Assembly (NCBI GenBank): GCA_900095835.1
Contig: LT608321.1
Coordinates: 414,373-478,372 of the forward strand
Length of the DNA: 64,000 nucleotides
Source: Ihuprevotella massiliensis
GTDB taxonomy: Bacteria; Bacteroidota; Bacteroidia; Bacteroidales; Bacteroidaceae
Direction of reading: 5' to 3'
The notes below the pieces were generated by a model. The model saw nothing but the letters and a program-made list of their open reading frames with translations. It was not told the origin of the DNA and did no database searches. Positions 55,015 through 64,000 of this stretch are shown one piece after another. Every line of letters starts with the position of its first letter. Position 1 is the stretch's first letter. A program made the translations under genes and the position numbers.

Positions 55015-55071
55015 AAAGCACCCCATCCAATCTCCACACAATTCGTGCGAGCTTGGATGGGGTGCTTTTTG
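55015..55071. terminator. Bidirectional terminator
   Basis: A 16-bp perfect stem (55015-55030 with 55053-55068) with a 22-nt loop, then T5. It closes the HU gene pair. Confidence 0.85.
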
Positions 55072-55210
55072 TGTTTGGAGTAAATCGAAATTATAGCTGT
55101 AGTTTCACATGAAAAACAGTGTGAAAATAGCGAACAAAATTACTATCTGTAAGCAACTAGTAAGCTACAATTTTCCTAGAGTGAGGTTAAAACCATGGTC
55201 AAAAAACGAT

Positions 55211-55696
55211 TTACAAGGCAGAACTATCAAACTGAAATGGTAGAAGGTAGCCAACTTTTTCAATTTCATAGACTGCATCCTCACCATAAAGCAGCACGCG
55301 AATCGACTTTTTGTAGCGCGTCTCCGCTTCGATAAGGACCTGACGGCAGATTCCACATGGGCTAATTGGGTGTTCCAAAAAGGTTTCTTCCTCGGCTCTT
55401 TTAGCAGCTATGGCGATACATACAGGCGCCACGTCTGGATATTGCGCATTAGCATAAAACATGGCAGTTCGCTCTGCACAAGAACCAGCAGGATACGCCG
55501 CATTTTCTTGGTTACTGCCACAAACCACTACCCCATTATCCAAACGCAGGGCTGCACCCACACAGAAGTGAGAATACGGTGCGTAACTAGTTTGCGTGGC
55601 ATTCTTAGCTTGTTGCAGCAATTCTACATCATCCGCAGACAAACCTTCGCCTTGAGGATAAATGGTATAAGGAAGAATATGTTGAGCTTTAGACAT
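55211..55696 (-). CDS. cdd: Cytidine deaminase
   Basis: A 161-aa homotetrameric-type cytidine deaminase (pyrimidine salvage). The zinc ligands and catalytic Glu are in AGSCAERTAMFYA (HxE-type CAE) and the ISPCGICRQVL (CxxC) motif, with YAPYSHFCVGAAL upstream. The frame is open to 55729, but a promoter -7 box occupies 55727-55734, so the ATG at 55696 is chosen. Confidence 0.93.
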   Translation of the reverse strand: MSKAQHILPYTIYPQGEGLSADDVELLQQAKNATQTSYAPYSHFCVGAALRLDNGVVVCGSNQENAAYPAGSCAERTAMFYANAQYPDVAPVCIAIAAKRAEEETFLEHPISPCGICRQVLIEAETRYKKSIRVLLYGEDAVYEIEKVGYLLPFQFDSSAL

Positions 55697-55726
55697 AAGC
55701 AAATGAATAAAAGTGATACTTCTATG

Positions 55727-55734
55727 CAAATATA
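55727..55734 (-). promoter_or_regulatory. cdd promoter -7 box
   Basis: TATATTTG followed by C on the minus strand, 31 nt before the ATG. Confidence 0.55.
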
Positions 55735-56053
55735 AGGATTATCTCGAGAAACAACACAATTCTATTCCATAATTTTACAGAACGTTTCTTCTGAAATAGA
55801 GATTATGACACCATACACAGCGCAAGAAGAAAGGAGGTTCACGCAATGCGCAACCCTACATTTTGTGAGGACCTAGAACCATTCTATGATAGAATCATTA
55901 TTTAAGTGTTAAATCAGAAGAAAAGAATCCACGAAAGTTTTCTAAAAACCAGCCACAACACACACCATAAATCCAATGTTATGGAAGTCATATCAGAAAA
56001 AATGATTAGACTAACCAAGCTCTTCACCCATTCTGTAGGAGAAAGCAGCAGTT

Positions 56054-56112
56054 ACGTCGGAGATTTTCAGAAAAACGTCGGAGTTTTTTCAAATTATCTC
56101 GGACAAAATTTT
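56054..56112 (+). repeat. 21-bp tandem array, three units
   Basis: Units start at 56054, 56075 and about 56096: ACGTCGGAGATTTTCAGAAA, ACGTCGGAGTTTTTTCAAAT (each plus one base), and the terminal variant ATCTCGGACAAAATTTTC. Same order of unit types as the array near 45.9 kb. Confidence 0.85.
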
Positions 56113-56419
56113 CTAATTGTAGGAAGAAACCATCGCATACTTCCCAGAATGTGGTATATAAACAGGGAAATAACACTTAAAACCAACGAACACACCACAA
56201 ATTTCATCGAAAAACACCAAAACCTAATCAACAACAGCGCGGTTATTTGCGAAGAGTATTCCACTCACTTCATTTTGCGCGTTAAAAACAGCCATGAATC
56301 ATGTATAGTTTTCCTAAAAACAAACCAAGAAGCAGTGTAGCATTCCCCTCTCTTTATCAAAGACTTTACGCGCACCTCGAGCAAAAACACCACAAAACAA
56401 CTATTCCTAGTACGGGCTG

Positions 56420-56450
56420 TTGCTCATCTCAAAGAAAATTCGTAACTTAG
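56420..56450 (+). promoter_or_regulatory. Possible promoter of the lipoprotein gene
   Basis: TTG (56420-56422), 20 nt, then TAACTTAG (56443-56450), one mismatch from TAnnTTTG, 20 nt before the ATG. Confidence 0.45.
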
Positions 56451-56470
56451 CACATCGAAATTGCCTAATT

Positions 56471-56902
56471 ATGCTCCATTTTTTCCGACATACATTACTT
56501 CTTTGTGCGTTGATTTTCACCGCATGCCAAACATCTGGCTCTCAACAATCTCAAGCGCGTCAAAAAGATGAAGCAAATGCCCTGATTCTGTTGACCAACG
56601 CGAGAACCGCACTACAACAAAAACGCTACGACGAGGCGAGAAAGCAACTGCGCTCTCTGAGAAGCAACTGCCCCCTAGCTCTCGATGGTAGAGAAGCTGG
56701 GATATTGCTAATGGATAGCATCGAAATAGCCTTCACTGCTGATAGACTTAGACTCGCAGACAGCCTGATGCAAGACGAAATACAACGCAACGGCAAGGCG
56801 AATGCTCAGACTCAAGCACGCTTCGATGAACTGTGTCAACAAGCAAAGTTCTATCACCGTAAACTCCAACACGACATCGACCAACGAAAAAGCCATGACT
56901 GA
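56471..56902 (+). CDS. Small lipoprotein
   Basis: A 143-aa lipoprotein: the signal HTLLLCALIFTAC ends in a lipobox (Cys near residue 19), followed by a polar, mostly helical TPR-like domain (LILLTNARTALQQKRYDEAR; MDSIEIAFTADRLRLADSLM). The ATG at 56471 is chosen since upstream codons overlap the promoter. Its stop overlaps the next gene's ATG by 8 nt, so the two are coupled. Function unknown; the cysteine and helical repeat suggest an envelope adaptor. Confidence 0.75.
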   Translation: MLHFFRHTLLLCALIFTACQTSGSQQSQARQKDEANALILLTNARTALQQKRYDEARKQLRSLRSNCPLALDGREAGILLMDSIEIAFTADRLRLADSLMQDEIQRNGKANAQTQARFDELCQQAKFYHRKLQHDIDQRKSHD

Positions 56903-59363
56903 TCCCTATTCTTCCATAGAATCTCCGGCACCTCGTCCTGATAGCTTCTGGCAATCGGAACTTAACGAGAGTCAATGGTCGGCTGTCCGCGAATGCGAAC
57001 GCCCTCTGTTGGTCATTGCAGGAGCAGGTTCGGGCAAAACACGCGTGCTCACCTACAAAATAGCCTATCTTCTCGAACGCGGCTACGCACCATGGGAAGT
57101 ATTGGCTTTGACCTTCACCAACAAAGCTGCCAAAGAGATGAATGAACGCATCAGCAACATTGTTGGACCAGGACGAGCACGGGGGCTTTGGAGTGGAACT
57201 TTCCACAGCATTTTCGCGCGCATATTGAGAGCTGAAAGCCAAAGCATCGGTTTTGACAGCAACTTCACTATCTACGACTCTGCCGACTCTCGTTCCCTTC
57301 TTAAGTCGATTATCAAAGAGCTCAAGTTAGATGATAAGACCTACAAGCCATCAAAGGTGCAAGGACGCATCTCCGATGCAAAAAACAGGTTGATGTTGCC
57401 CCAAGAATACGCGGCAGACCCTCACTTCACCAGTCGAGATGCCCGCGACAACATGCCCGATTTGCACCGTGTCTACACGGAGTATTTTCGACGTTGTCGC
57501 ACAGCAAGAGCCATGGATTTTGATGATTTGTTGCTCTACACCTTCCTTCTCTTTGACAAAGTGGAAGAGGTACGTAAGCGATATGCGCAGCGTTTTCGTT
57601 ACATTTTGGTCGATGAGTATCAAGACACCAACTATGCCCAACACGCTATCGTGAGTTTGCTCACGAAAGACAACCACAACATCTGCGTTGTTGGTGATGA
57701 CGCACAAAGCATCTACTCTTTTCGTGGGGCAAACATCGATAATATCTTGCAATTCCACCGCCAATACCCCGAAGCAGTGACGGTGAAATTGGAACGCAAC
57801 TATCGTTCGACCCAAAATATCGTTGATGCAGCCAACAGCATCATTCGCCATAACAAAGAACAAATCGAGAAAACAGTTTTCAGTGAAAACGAAAAAGGCG
57901 AAAAGATTCTGTTGATGCCTTCCGCCTCTGACAAGGAAGAAGCAGCAAAAGTGGTAGGACACATTTCCCGCCTTCGTCGCAGCGAAGATCTGCCACTCAA
58001 CGAAATGGCGATTCTCTATCGCACCAATGCTCAGAGCCGTTCTTTTGAAGATGCTTTGCGTGAACGCAACATTCCCTATCGCATCTATGGTGGTTTATCT
58101 TTCTATCAACGTAAAGAGATTAAAGACGTCATTGCTTATTTCCGTTTGGTCACCAACTTAAACGACGAAGAGGCATTTAAGCGCATTGTCAACTATCCAG
58201 CGCGCGGTATTGGAAACACCACGCTGCAAAAGATATTCACGGCATCGCGCGAACAAAATGTCAGTCTTTGGGCGGTGGCAGAACAACCTTCTCTCTATGG
58301 TGTCGCACTCAACAAAGGCGTGCTCAGTAAACTCGAGGGATTTTGCAACATGATTCTCGATTTTCGCTCACGCGTGACGAACATCGGTGCCTTTGATTTT
58401 GCGACAACCCTCATAGACTACTCTGGCATCAAAGCCGATCTGCAAAAAGAAGATGGACCAGAAGGTCAAAGCAAACGTGAGAACGTGGAAGAACTCTTAG
58501 GTGCCATTCGCTCATTTGAGCGTGACACATTGGAAGAAACAGGACAACCCACAGTCTTCTTAGGAGAATTTCTGCAACAAAGTGCATTGCAAACCGATGC
58601 AGATCAGCAAGACGACAACACTCCCAAGGTAACACTGATGACCATTCACTCTGCTAAAGGCTTGGAGTTTGGAGCAGTTTTCGTGACTGGACTTGAAGAA
58701 GGCTTGTTCCCTGGTTCGCAAGCAAGATTCTTCCCAAGAGAAATGGAAGAAGAACGACGGCTTTTCTATGTCGCTGTGACGCGAGCTAAGCGCTTTTGCT
58801 TCTTGTCCTACGCCCAAAGCCGATTCCGCTATGGACAATTTGAGATTTCAGACCCGAGTCCGTTCATTGCAGAAATCAGTCAACGCTTTGTTCAAGAAGA
58901 AACTCTTGGTTTCGGCAGCGAAGGTCACATTCCCAGCGCGCTCAGAGAAGCTCTTTTTGGCAACGAATGGGACGAACCAACAAGGACTCCAGACTTTTCA
59001 GCAAAGACTTCTAGCAGTCGCGCTTATCCCAAACCAACGATTAAAAAAGACAAGCCTCTTTCGTCTAAAAATAGCGCTAGCACATCCTCTTCACTTGGAT
59101 TTTCTAGCAGCTCCGCCCCATCATCTTTGGCTTCTTCTCTGAAACCAATGAGAGCAGCACAGTCAAAATCTGCTTCAGCTGCAACTAATGCAGCTATAAG
59201 TGCACTATCAGAAGGAAGTCACATCGAACATGATCGTTTCGGCAAAGGAACGATTCTAGCCATCGAAGGTTCTGGCGAAAATGCAAAAGCCGAGGTGGAG
59301 TTTCAAGCCGTTGGACGAAAAAAACTATTACTCAAGTTTGCTCGTTTCAAAGTGCTAGATTAG
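56895..59363 (+). CDS. uvrD: UvrD/PcrA-type superfamily 1 DNA helicase
   Basis: An 822-aa 3'-5' DNA helicase for nucleotide-excision and replication-fork repair. Motifs in order: LNESQWSAVRECERPLLVIA (Q motif), AGAGSGKTRVLTYK (I), ALTFTNKAAKEM (Ia), LVDEYQDTNYAQ (II), VGDDAQSIYSFRGA (III), LERNYRSTQNIV (IV), MTIHSAKGLEF (V) and VAVTRAKRFCFL (VI). The C-terminal tail is Ser-rich, then carries the small tudor-like RNAP-binding segment typical of PcrA/UvrD (GSHIEHDRFGKGTILAIEG). The ATG at 56895 overlaps the lipoprotein stop. Confidence 0.94.
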   Translation: MTDPYSSIESPAPRPDSFWQSELNESQWSAVRECERPLLVIAGAGSGKTRVLTYKIAYLLERGYAPWEVLALTFTNKAAKEMNERISNIVGPGRARGLWSGTFHSIFARILRAESQSIGFDSNFTIYDSADSRSLLKSIIKELKLDDKTYKPSKVQGRISDAKNRLMLPQEYAADPHFTSRDARDNMPDLHRVYTEYFRRCRTARAMDFDDLLLYTFLLFDKVEEVRKRYAQRFRYILVDEYQDTNYAQHAIVSLLTKDNHNICVVGDDAQSIYSFRGANIDNILQFHRQYPEAVTVKLERNYRSTQNIVDAANSIIRHNKEQIEKTVFSENEKGEKILLMPSASDKEEAAKVVGHISRLRRSEDLPLNEMAILYRTNAQSRSFEDALRERNIPYRIYGGLSFYQRKEIKDVIAYFRLVTNLNDEEAFKRIVNYPARGIGNTTLQKIFTASREQNVSLWAVAEQPSLYGVALNKGVLSKLEGFCNMILDFRSRVTNIGAFDFATTLIDYSGIKADLQKEDGPEGQSKRENVEELLGAIRSFERDTLEETGQPTVFLGEFLQQSALQTDADQQDDNTPKVTLMTIHSAKGLEFGAVFVTGLEEGLFPGSQARFFPREMEEERRLFYVAVTRAKRFCFLSYAQSRFRYGQFEISDPSPFIAEISQRFVQEETLGFGSEGHIPSALREALFGNEWDEPTRTPDFSAKTSSSRAYPKPTIKKDKPLSSKNSASTSSSLGFSSSSAPSSLASSLKPMRAAQSKSASAATNAAISALSEGSHIEHDRFGKGTILAIEGSGENAKAEVEFQAVGRKKLLLKFARFKVLD

Positions 59364-59365
59364 CC

Positions 59366-59397
59366 TTTGGTCATACCAATGAGAATGAGTAATTTTG
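59366..59397 (+). promoter_or_regulatory. Promoter of lon
   Basis: TTTG (59366-59369), exactly 20 nt, TAATTTTG (59390-59397), followed by C. The leader is about 15 nt. Confidence 0.8.
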
Positions 59398-59418
59398 CAA
59401 CAACATTGAATACCCTAC

Positions 59419-61902
59419 ATGAGTAAAGACAATACACTTCAAGGTTCTTTCTCCGTGATAGCCGACTTTGAAGGAAATATCAACGACCTTCTCAACGTGC
59501 AAGTGGATGGAACTCTCCCAGTTCTCCCACTTCGTAACATGGTTCTCTTTCCTGGCGTGGTAGCTTCTGTGGCAGTTGGCCGCGAAAGCTCTCTCGAACT
59601 GATTCGATATGCCGAGCAACGCGGAGGGGACGCCTATATTGCGGTATCCTGTCAAGTGGACGCAGCTATCGAAGTTCCCACGATGGGAGACATCTACCCT
59701 ACAGGTACTTTGGCAAAAGTACTACGCGTGGTAGAAATTCCCAATCACCACCCCACAGCTATCCTCCAATCTTTCGGACGTATAAGCCTTTCTCCAGAAC
59801 CTACACGCATCAATCCGTTTCTCCGCACCCACGTTAGCACACTCCCAGAGGAGTTGCCCGAAGAAAACGATGCGGAATTCAAGGCTCTATTTGAGACTTT
59901 TCGTGAAGCAACGCTGCAATATATCAAACTGAATGAGAATTTGGGTATGGAAGCCTTTATGGCTGTACAAAATATCTCTAATCCCATCTTCTTCATCAAC
60001 TTTGTCGCAACAAACCTACCTTTTGACACAGAAGAAAAGGCTTTATTGCTTGAAGATGGCAACATGATGAGCCGCACCTTCTCCTTATTGCGCATTTTGC
60101 AACGCGAACTTCAGTTTGTAAAACTCAAACAAAAGATCAGCGAACGCACACGCGAAGAACTGGATCAACAACAAAAGGAGTATTATCTCCAACATCAGAT
60201 CAAGAACTTCCAAAAGGAATTGGGCAACTCTGAAGGAAATGATGCCCAAGAATTAAAAGAGCGCGCTAAATCGCTGAGTTTGCCCGAGAATGTGCAAAAG
60301 ATATTCGAAAAAGAAGTGACCAAACTGGAGCGCATGAACACTTCAGTGCCCGACTATAGCGTGGTTTACAACTATCTTGACACAATTTTGTCACTTCCTT
60401 GGGGCAAATGGACTACCGACAACTTAGATTTGCGACGCGCACAGCGAGTGCTTGACCGCGATCACTATGGAATGGAGAAGGTGAAAGAGAGAATCCTCGA
60501 ACACTTGGCTGTGATGAAAGTCAGCAAACAGCATCCCACCACGATTCTCTGTCTTTATGGCCCTCCTGGTGTAGGTAAAACTTCGCTTTGCCGCAGCATC
60601 GCTGAGAGCCTCGGACGCAAATATCAGCGTATCTCTCTCGGTGGCGTGCATGACGAAAGTGAAATTCGTGGACACCGCCGCACCTATATTGCTGCGATGT
60701 GTGGACGCATCATGAAGACTATCATTAAGGCGGAAAGCAACAATCCGTTGTTGGTTCTTGACGAGATAGACAAAGTGGGTGGACGTACGCATCATGGCGA
60801 CCCACAAGCTGCCTTATTAGAGCTACTGGATCCCGAACAAAACAATACGTTCCACGACAATTTCCTCGATTTCGACTACGATTTGAGCCAAGTATTCTTT
60901 ATTGCCACAGCGAATAGTTTGAGCAACATCCCAGATCCTCTGCGTGACCGTATGGAACTCATCAATGTGGAAGGCTACCTCACCGAAGAGAAGAAAGAAA
61001 TTGCAAAGAAACACCTTTTACCTCAAGCACTTGAGAGTCTTCAGTTGCCATTTTCATTAAAGGTGTCTCCAGCTGCGACCGAATTTCTCATCGAAAAATA
61101 TACGCGCGAAAGTGGAGTGCGACAATTAGAAAAACAAATCGCCAAGTTGGTACGCAAGATAGTGCTCAACTATCAGATTTCCGATGAGGACCAACAAAAG
61201 GCGATGGCTAACAAGACGCTAAAACCTGCGGATGTGCAAGAGATTATGGGAACTCCTCCCTATAATCGCGACGCTTATCAAGGTAATGATTTTGCCGGTG
61301 TGGTGAATGGTCTAGCTTGGACTGCCGTAGGGGGAGAAATGCTCTTCATAGAAAGTAATATCAGCCGCGCAAAGAGTGGGCGTATGACCATCACAGGTAA
61401 CCTCGGAAATGTGATGAAAGAAAGCGCACTATTGGCTTTTCAATATGTGAAGTCGCACTTGGACGAGCTCGGAGTGGACCATCGCATCTTTGACCATTGG
61501 AAACTTCACCTCCATTTCCCCGAGGGTGCAGTGCCCAAAGATGGACCTTCTGCCGGTATCACCATTGCTACTTCGATGGCATCTACACTCACACAGCGCA
61601 AAGTACGCCCTCGTCTAGCTATGACGGGCGAAATTACGCTCCGTGGCAGAGTACTTCCTGTCGGGGGAATCAAAGAAAAGATTCTGGCAGCCAAACGCGC
61701 TGGCATCACAGACATCATTCTCTCTAAAGACAATGAGAAGAACATACTCGACATTCCCGAACGCTATGTCAAAGGAGTCACATTTCACTTCGTTTCCACG
61801 GTGAGCGAAGTTTGGAAAATTGCGCTTCTCGATGAAAAAGTGTCCAATGCCATAGACCTTACTATCCCACACTCCAAGAATAAGAATACAGATAATGAGT
61901 AA
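59419..61902 (+). CDS. lon: ATP-dependent protease Lon
   Basis: An 827-aa cytoplasmic protease. The N-terminal substrate-binding domain ([16 protein letters not shown]; about 30-230) and a coiled coil ([19 protein letters not shown]) are followed by the AAA+ module: Walker [12 protein letters not shown] and Walker [11 protein letters not shown]. The C-terminal serine protease has the catalytic Ser in [10 protein letters not shown] (about 692-701), and the dyad Lys follows in [14 protein letters not shown]. It degrades damaged and regulatory proteins. It has its own promoter. tgt overlaps its end by 8 nt. Confidence 0.97.
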   Translation: MSKDNTLQGSFSVIADFEGNINDLLNVQVDGTLPVLPLRNMVLFPGVVASVAVGRESSLELIRYAEQRGGDAYIAVSCQVDAAIEVPTMGDIYPTGTLAKVLRVVEIPNHHPTAILQSFGRISLSPEPTRINPFLRTHVSTLPEELPEENDAEFKALFETFREATLQYIKLNENLGMEAFMAVQNISNPIFFINFVATNLPFDTEEKALLLEDGNMMSRTFSLLRILQRELQFVKLKQKISERTREELDQQQKEYYLQHQIKNFQKELGNSEGNDAQELKERAKSLSLPENVQKIFEKEVTKLERMNTSVPDYSVVYNYLDTILSLPWGKWTTDNLDLRRAQRVLDRDHYGMEKVKERILEHLAVMKVSKQHPTTILCLYGPPGVGKTSLCRSIAESLGRKYQRISLGGVHDESEIRGHRRTYIAAMCGRIMKTIIKAESNNPLLVLDEIDKVGGRTHHGDPQAALLELLDPEQNNTFHDNFLDFDYDLSQVFFIATANSLSNIPDPLRDRMELINVEGYLTEEKKEIAKKHLLPQALESLQLPFSLKVSPAATEFLIEKYTRESGVRQLEKQIAKLVRKIVLNYQISDEDQQKAMANKTLKPADVQEIMGTPPYNRDAYQGNDFAGVVNGLAWTAVGGEMLFIESNISRAKSGRMTITGNLGNVMKESALLAFQYVKSHLDELGVDHRIFDHWKLHLHFPEGAVPKDGPSAGITIATSMASTLTQRKVRPRLAMTGEITLRGRVLPVGGIKEKILAAKRAGITDIILSKDNEKNILDIPERYVKGVTFHFVSTVSEVWKIALLDEKVSNAIDLTIPHSKNKNTDNE

Positions 61903-63073
61903 TATCACCCCAAGCCTTCGACAAACGTGGCGTAAAGGCGAGCCTCTATTCCAATTACAGCATACCGATGCAGGAAGTGCTGCGCGTGCTGGTAGCATCA
62001 CCACAGATCACGGCACCATCGAAACTCCTATCTTCATGCCCGTTGGTACCCTTGGCACGGTGAAAGGTTTGCACACTCATGAGATTCTCGATGAGGTGAA
62101 AGCCCAAATCATCCTCGGAAACACGTATCACCTCTATCTCCGTCCAGGACTTGAAGTGCTGGAAGCTGCGGGAGGTCTGCACAAGTTCAATGGTTTTCAC
62201 AAACCAATGCTCACCGATAGTGGCGGCTTTCAAGTTTTTTCTCTCACGGGTATCCGCAAATTGAGTGAGAATGGTTGCGAGTTTCGTAGTCATGTTGACG
62301 GCTCCAAACACCTCTTCACCCCAGAAAGTGTGATGGACATAGAAAGGACCATTGGCGCGGACATCATGATGGCTTTCGACGAGTGCCCTCCTGGCACTGC
62401 GGATTTCGGATACGCACGCCAAAGTCTCGATCTCACGCATCGTTGGCTCGATCGTTGCATCAAGCGCTTCTCAGAAACAGAGGACAAATATGGTCACCAC
62501 CAGGCACTTTTCCCCATCGTTCAAGGTTGTGTTTACCCAGAATTGCGCCGCGAAAGTGCACTGTTTATGGCAGAACGTGACGCAGAAGGTTATGCCATCG
62601 GTGGACTTGCTGTAGGCGAACCAGCCGAGAAGATGTATGAAATGATTGAGGTTGTCAATGAGATTCTCCCAACAGACCGCCCACGCTATCTCATGGGAGT
62701 CGGCACTCCGATGAACATCCTCGAAGGTATCGAACGAGGCGTAGACATGTTTGACTGTGTGATGCCAACGCGCAACGGACGTAATGGTCAAATCTTCACA
62801 TGGAATGGTATCATCAACTTCAGAAACGCCAAATGGGCAAAGGACTTCTCTCCCGTAGACCCCACGGGTACCGCACATTGTGATCATGCCTACACGAAGG
62901 CTTACTTACATCACCTCTTTAAGTGCAAAGAACTCTTGGCACTTCAAATAGCTTCGATTCACAATCTCGCGTTCTACCTCGAATTGGTGAGAGTAGCGCG
63001 CGAGCATATCTTAGCCAACGACTTTGCAGAATGGAAGAGAAACGTCCTTCCTCAGTTGGCTCACCGACTTTAA
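61895..63073 (+). CDS. tgt: Queuine tRNA-ribosyltransferase
   Basis: A 392-aa enzyme that swaps guanine-34 for queuine or preQ1 in tRNAs with GUN anticodons. Catalytic and substrate segments are present: GNTYHLYLRPG, LTDSGGFQVFSL, AFDECPPG, VQGCVYPELRRES, YAIGGLAVGEP and DMFDCVMPTRNGRNG. The usual CxCxxC plus His zinc site is diverged: the region reads GTAHCDHAYTKAYLHHL with one cysteine, and only the later IHNL His is kept. The start overlaps lon by 8 nt, so translational coupling is likely. Confidence 0.93.
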   Translation: MSNITPSLRQTWRKGEPLFQLQHTDAGSAARAGSITTDHGTIETPIFMPVGTLGTVKGLHTHEILDEVKAQIILGNTYHLYLRPGLEVLEAAGGLHKFNGFHKPMLTDSGGFQVFSLTGIRKLSENGCEFRSHVDGSKHLFTPESVMDIERTIGADIMMAFDECPPGTADFGYARQSLDLTHRWLDRCIKRFSETEDKYGHHQALFPIVQGCVYPELRRESALFMAERDAEGYAIGGLAVGEPAEKMYEMIEVVNEILPTDRPRYLMGVGTPMNILEGIERGVDMFDCVMPTRNGRNGQIFTWNGIINFRNAKWAKDFSPVDPTGTAHCDHAYTKAYLHHLFKCKELLALQIASIHNLAFYLELVRVAREHILANDFAEWKRNVLPQLAHRL

Positions 63074-63088
63074 TCTCCACATCATCTC

Positions 63089-64000
63089 ATGGATTTCAAA
63101 GATAACGATGCGGAATTGCCCGAGAACCTAACTCAGCCTTCTGAAGAAGGAGAAGAGATGACAGACCTCTCAACTAAAAACTCCGACTTTCCAGAAGAGT
63201 TAATCAACTCGGAAACAATAAATTCCGAATTTTCTTTTGAAGCAACTCAAGAAGTGCTAGATACTCTCATAGATGAGGGTGATATTAGTACAACAGTCGA
63301 GGCGGCATCATCGACGGAAGAGACAGAAATGTCCCTTTCGCCAGTGGTGTCGCGCGCTGCGTCTAAAAAGAAGTGGCTCAAATGGCTGCGATGGTGCGTA
63401 TTTTCACCTTGGTATCTCCTAAAAGGACTATGGTGGCTCATACGCTCCTTCTTCCGTGGCGTAGGTTGGTGCTTCCGTAGCGTATTGCGCTTAATTGGTT
63501 TTCAGAGAATTGACCGATATATCCTCAACAAATATCTCAGCACTTATTTCTTTCTATTGGTACTCATCATCACGATTGCCATTATCTTTGACTTTAACGA
63601 GAATATCGACAAGATAACCAATGGTGGTGCCAAATGGACTGAGATTCTTTTCGACTACTACGCGAACTTTGCTCCCTATTTTGCAAACATGTTCTCACCG
63701 TTGTTCGTCTTCATTGCTGTCATATTCTTCACAACCAACCTAGCGAATCACTCGGAAATCATAGCGATGAAGTCTACGGGTATGAGCTTCCGTCGTCTAC
63801 TCCGCCCCTATATGTTTGGCGCTACGTTTATTGCGGTCATCACCTTCGCATTGGGGGCTTACGTCATTCCCAAAGGTAATGTGGCGCGCGTGAACTTTTC
63901 CAACAAATATATCAAGAAACAGTTGGTGATTGACGAAGCAGACAACATACAGATGCAAGTAGACACTGGTGTTGTAGCTTATATCTCCCATTTTGACAAT
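63089..64000 (+). CDS. LptF/LptG-family lipopolysaccharide export permease, 5' part
   Basis: Open from an ATG at 63089 to the window edge (304 codons). The first 85 or so residues are acidic and disordered. A basic, Trp-rich stretch follows (KKKWLKWLRW, LLKGLWWLIRSFFRG). The family proper begins near residue 142 with RIDRYILNKYLSTYFFLLVL, then IIFDFNENIDKIT, ALGAYVIPKGN and NKYIKKQ. LptF and LptG form the inner-membrane part of the LPS transporter. The long N-terminal extension is unusual for the family. It starts 15 nt after tgt. Confidence 0.85.
   Translation, partial: MDFKDNDAELPENLTQPSEEGEEMTDLSTKNSDFPEELINSETINSEFSFEATQEVLDTLIDEGDISTTVEAASSTEETEMSLSPVVSRAASKKKWLKWLRWCVFSPWYLLKGLWWLIRSFFRGVGWCFRSVLRLIGFQRIDRYILNKYLSTYFFLLVLIITIAIIFDFNENIDKITNGGAKWTEILFDYYANFAPYFANMFSPLFVFIAVIFFTTNLANHSEIIAMKSTGMSFRRLLRPYMFGATFIAVITFALGAYVIPKGNVARVNFSNKYIKKQLVIDEADNIQMQVDTGVVAYISHFDN

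Larger units (their letters stand above)
55735..56470. other. Gene-free gap of about 740 bases between cdd and the lipoprotein
   Basis: It holds a three-unit 21-bp array (56054-56112) and the lipoprotein promoter (56420-56450). An open frame at 55906-56340 passes through the array in frame and has no protein-like features otherwise; I do not call it a gene. Confidence 0.5.

Noticed and set aside
55697-55729. Longer start for cdd
   Set aside because: The upstream codons run into the -7 promoter box, so they should not be in the mRNA.
55906-56340. 144-codon open frame on the plus strand
   Set aside because: It passes through the 21-bp array (21 is a multiple of 3, so the repeat stays open). 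The remainder has no signal, motif or promoter.

Overview
The window is chromosomal DNA from a member of the Bacteroidales, most likely a Prevotella/Alloprevotella-like organism. Evidence for this: a SusC/SusD pair; an rpmB-rpmG-DUF4295 ribosomal cluster; a TamB, M16 peptidase and ChaN repertoire; a tmRNA whose tag reads GENNFALAA; no Shine-Dalgarno pattern; and promoters of the Bacteroidetes type (TTTG, about 20 nt, TAnnTTTG). Most of the window is housekeeping core genome.

Layout: 0-5 kb carries the tsaD 3' end, pncC, and yebC and pheT on the minus strand. 5-12 kb carries a small outer-membrane barrel protein, a large TamB-like protein and prfC. 12-15 kb is minus strand: a GH25 lysozyme with panB, then sdaA. 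15.2-15.5 kb holds tRNA-Asp and two tRNA-Arg(ACG) copies. 15.5-21.9 kb is the least conventional part. It holds a YkuD_2-type L,D-transpeptidase-like protein, an unrecognised 563-aa gene, and a tight plus-strand run of seven small ORFs ending in a classic AAA+ ATPase, directly before ssrA (tmRNA). 22.3-22.8 kb is a non-coding element with inverted ends around a 21-bp tandem array. 23-26 kb is class I ribonucleotide reductase (nrdB-nrdA). 26-29 kb has a DUF1304 membrane protein, an ECF sigma factor and purT. 29-40 kb is an envelope/nutrient locus on the minus strand: SusC, SusD, two secreted proteins, an M16 peptidase, a ChaN-like protein and a FISUMP-like secreted protein. 40-45.5 kb has an EamA transporter, aroB, a thioesterase, two hypotheticals and rlmD. 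46-49 kb is an outer-membrane barrel protein with a CarboxypepD-regulatory-like N-terminus. 49.8-55 kb is rpmB, rpmG, DUF4295, ftsY, rimO, HU, and an HU-transmembrane-LysM fusion. 55-64 kb is cdd, a lipoprotein, uvrD/pcrA, lon, tgt, and the start of an LptF/LptG-type permease that runs off the end.

The best candidate for an undescribed system is the 18.75-21.72 kb operon. It has a small beta-rich protein, then four short proteins with membrane or amphipathic N-termini, at least three of which share a C-terminal pattern ending in a hydrophobic IIVL-like tail. A short helical ORF follows, separated only by an in-frame amber codon from an AAA+ ATPase. I cannot assign a function. A second window-wide signal is a family of directional 21-bp tandem arrays (consensus close to ACGTCGGAGATTTTCCCAAAA). 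They occur in four gene-free gaps, always in the same orientation.
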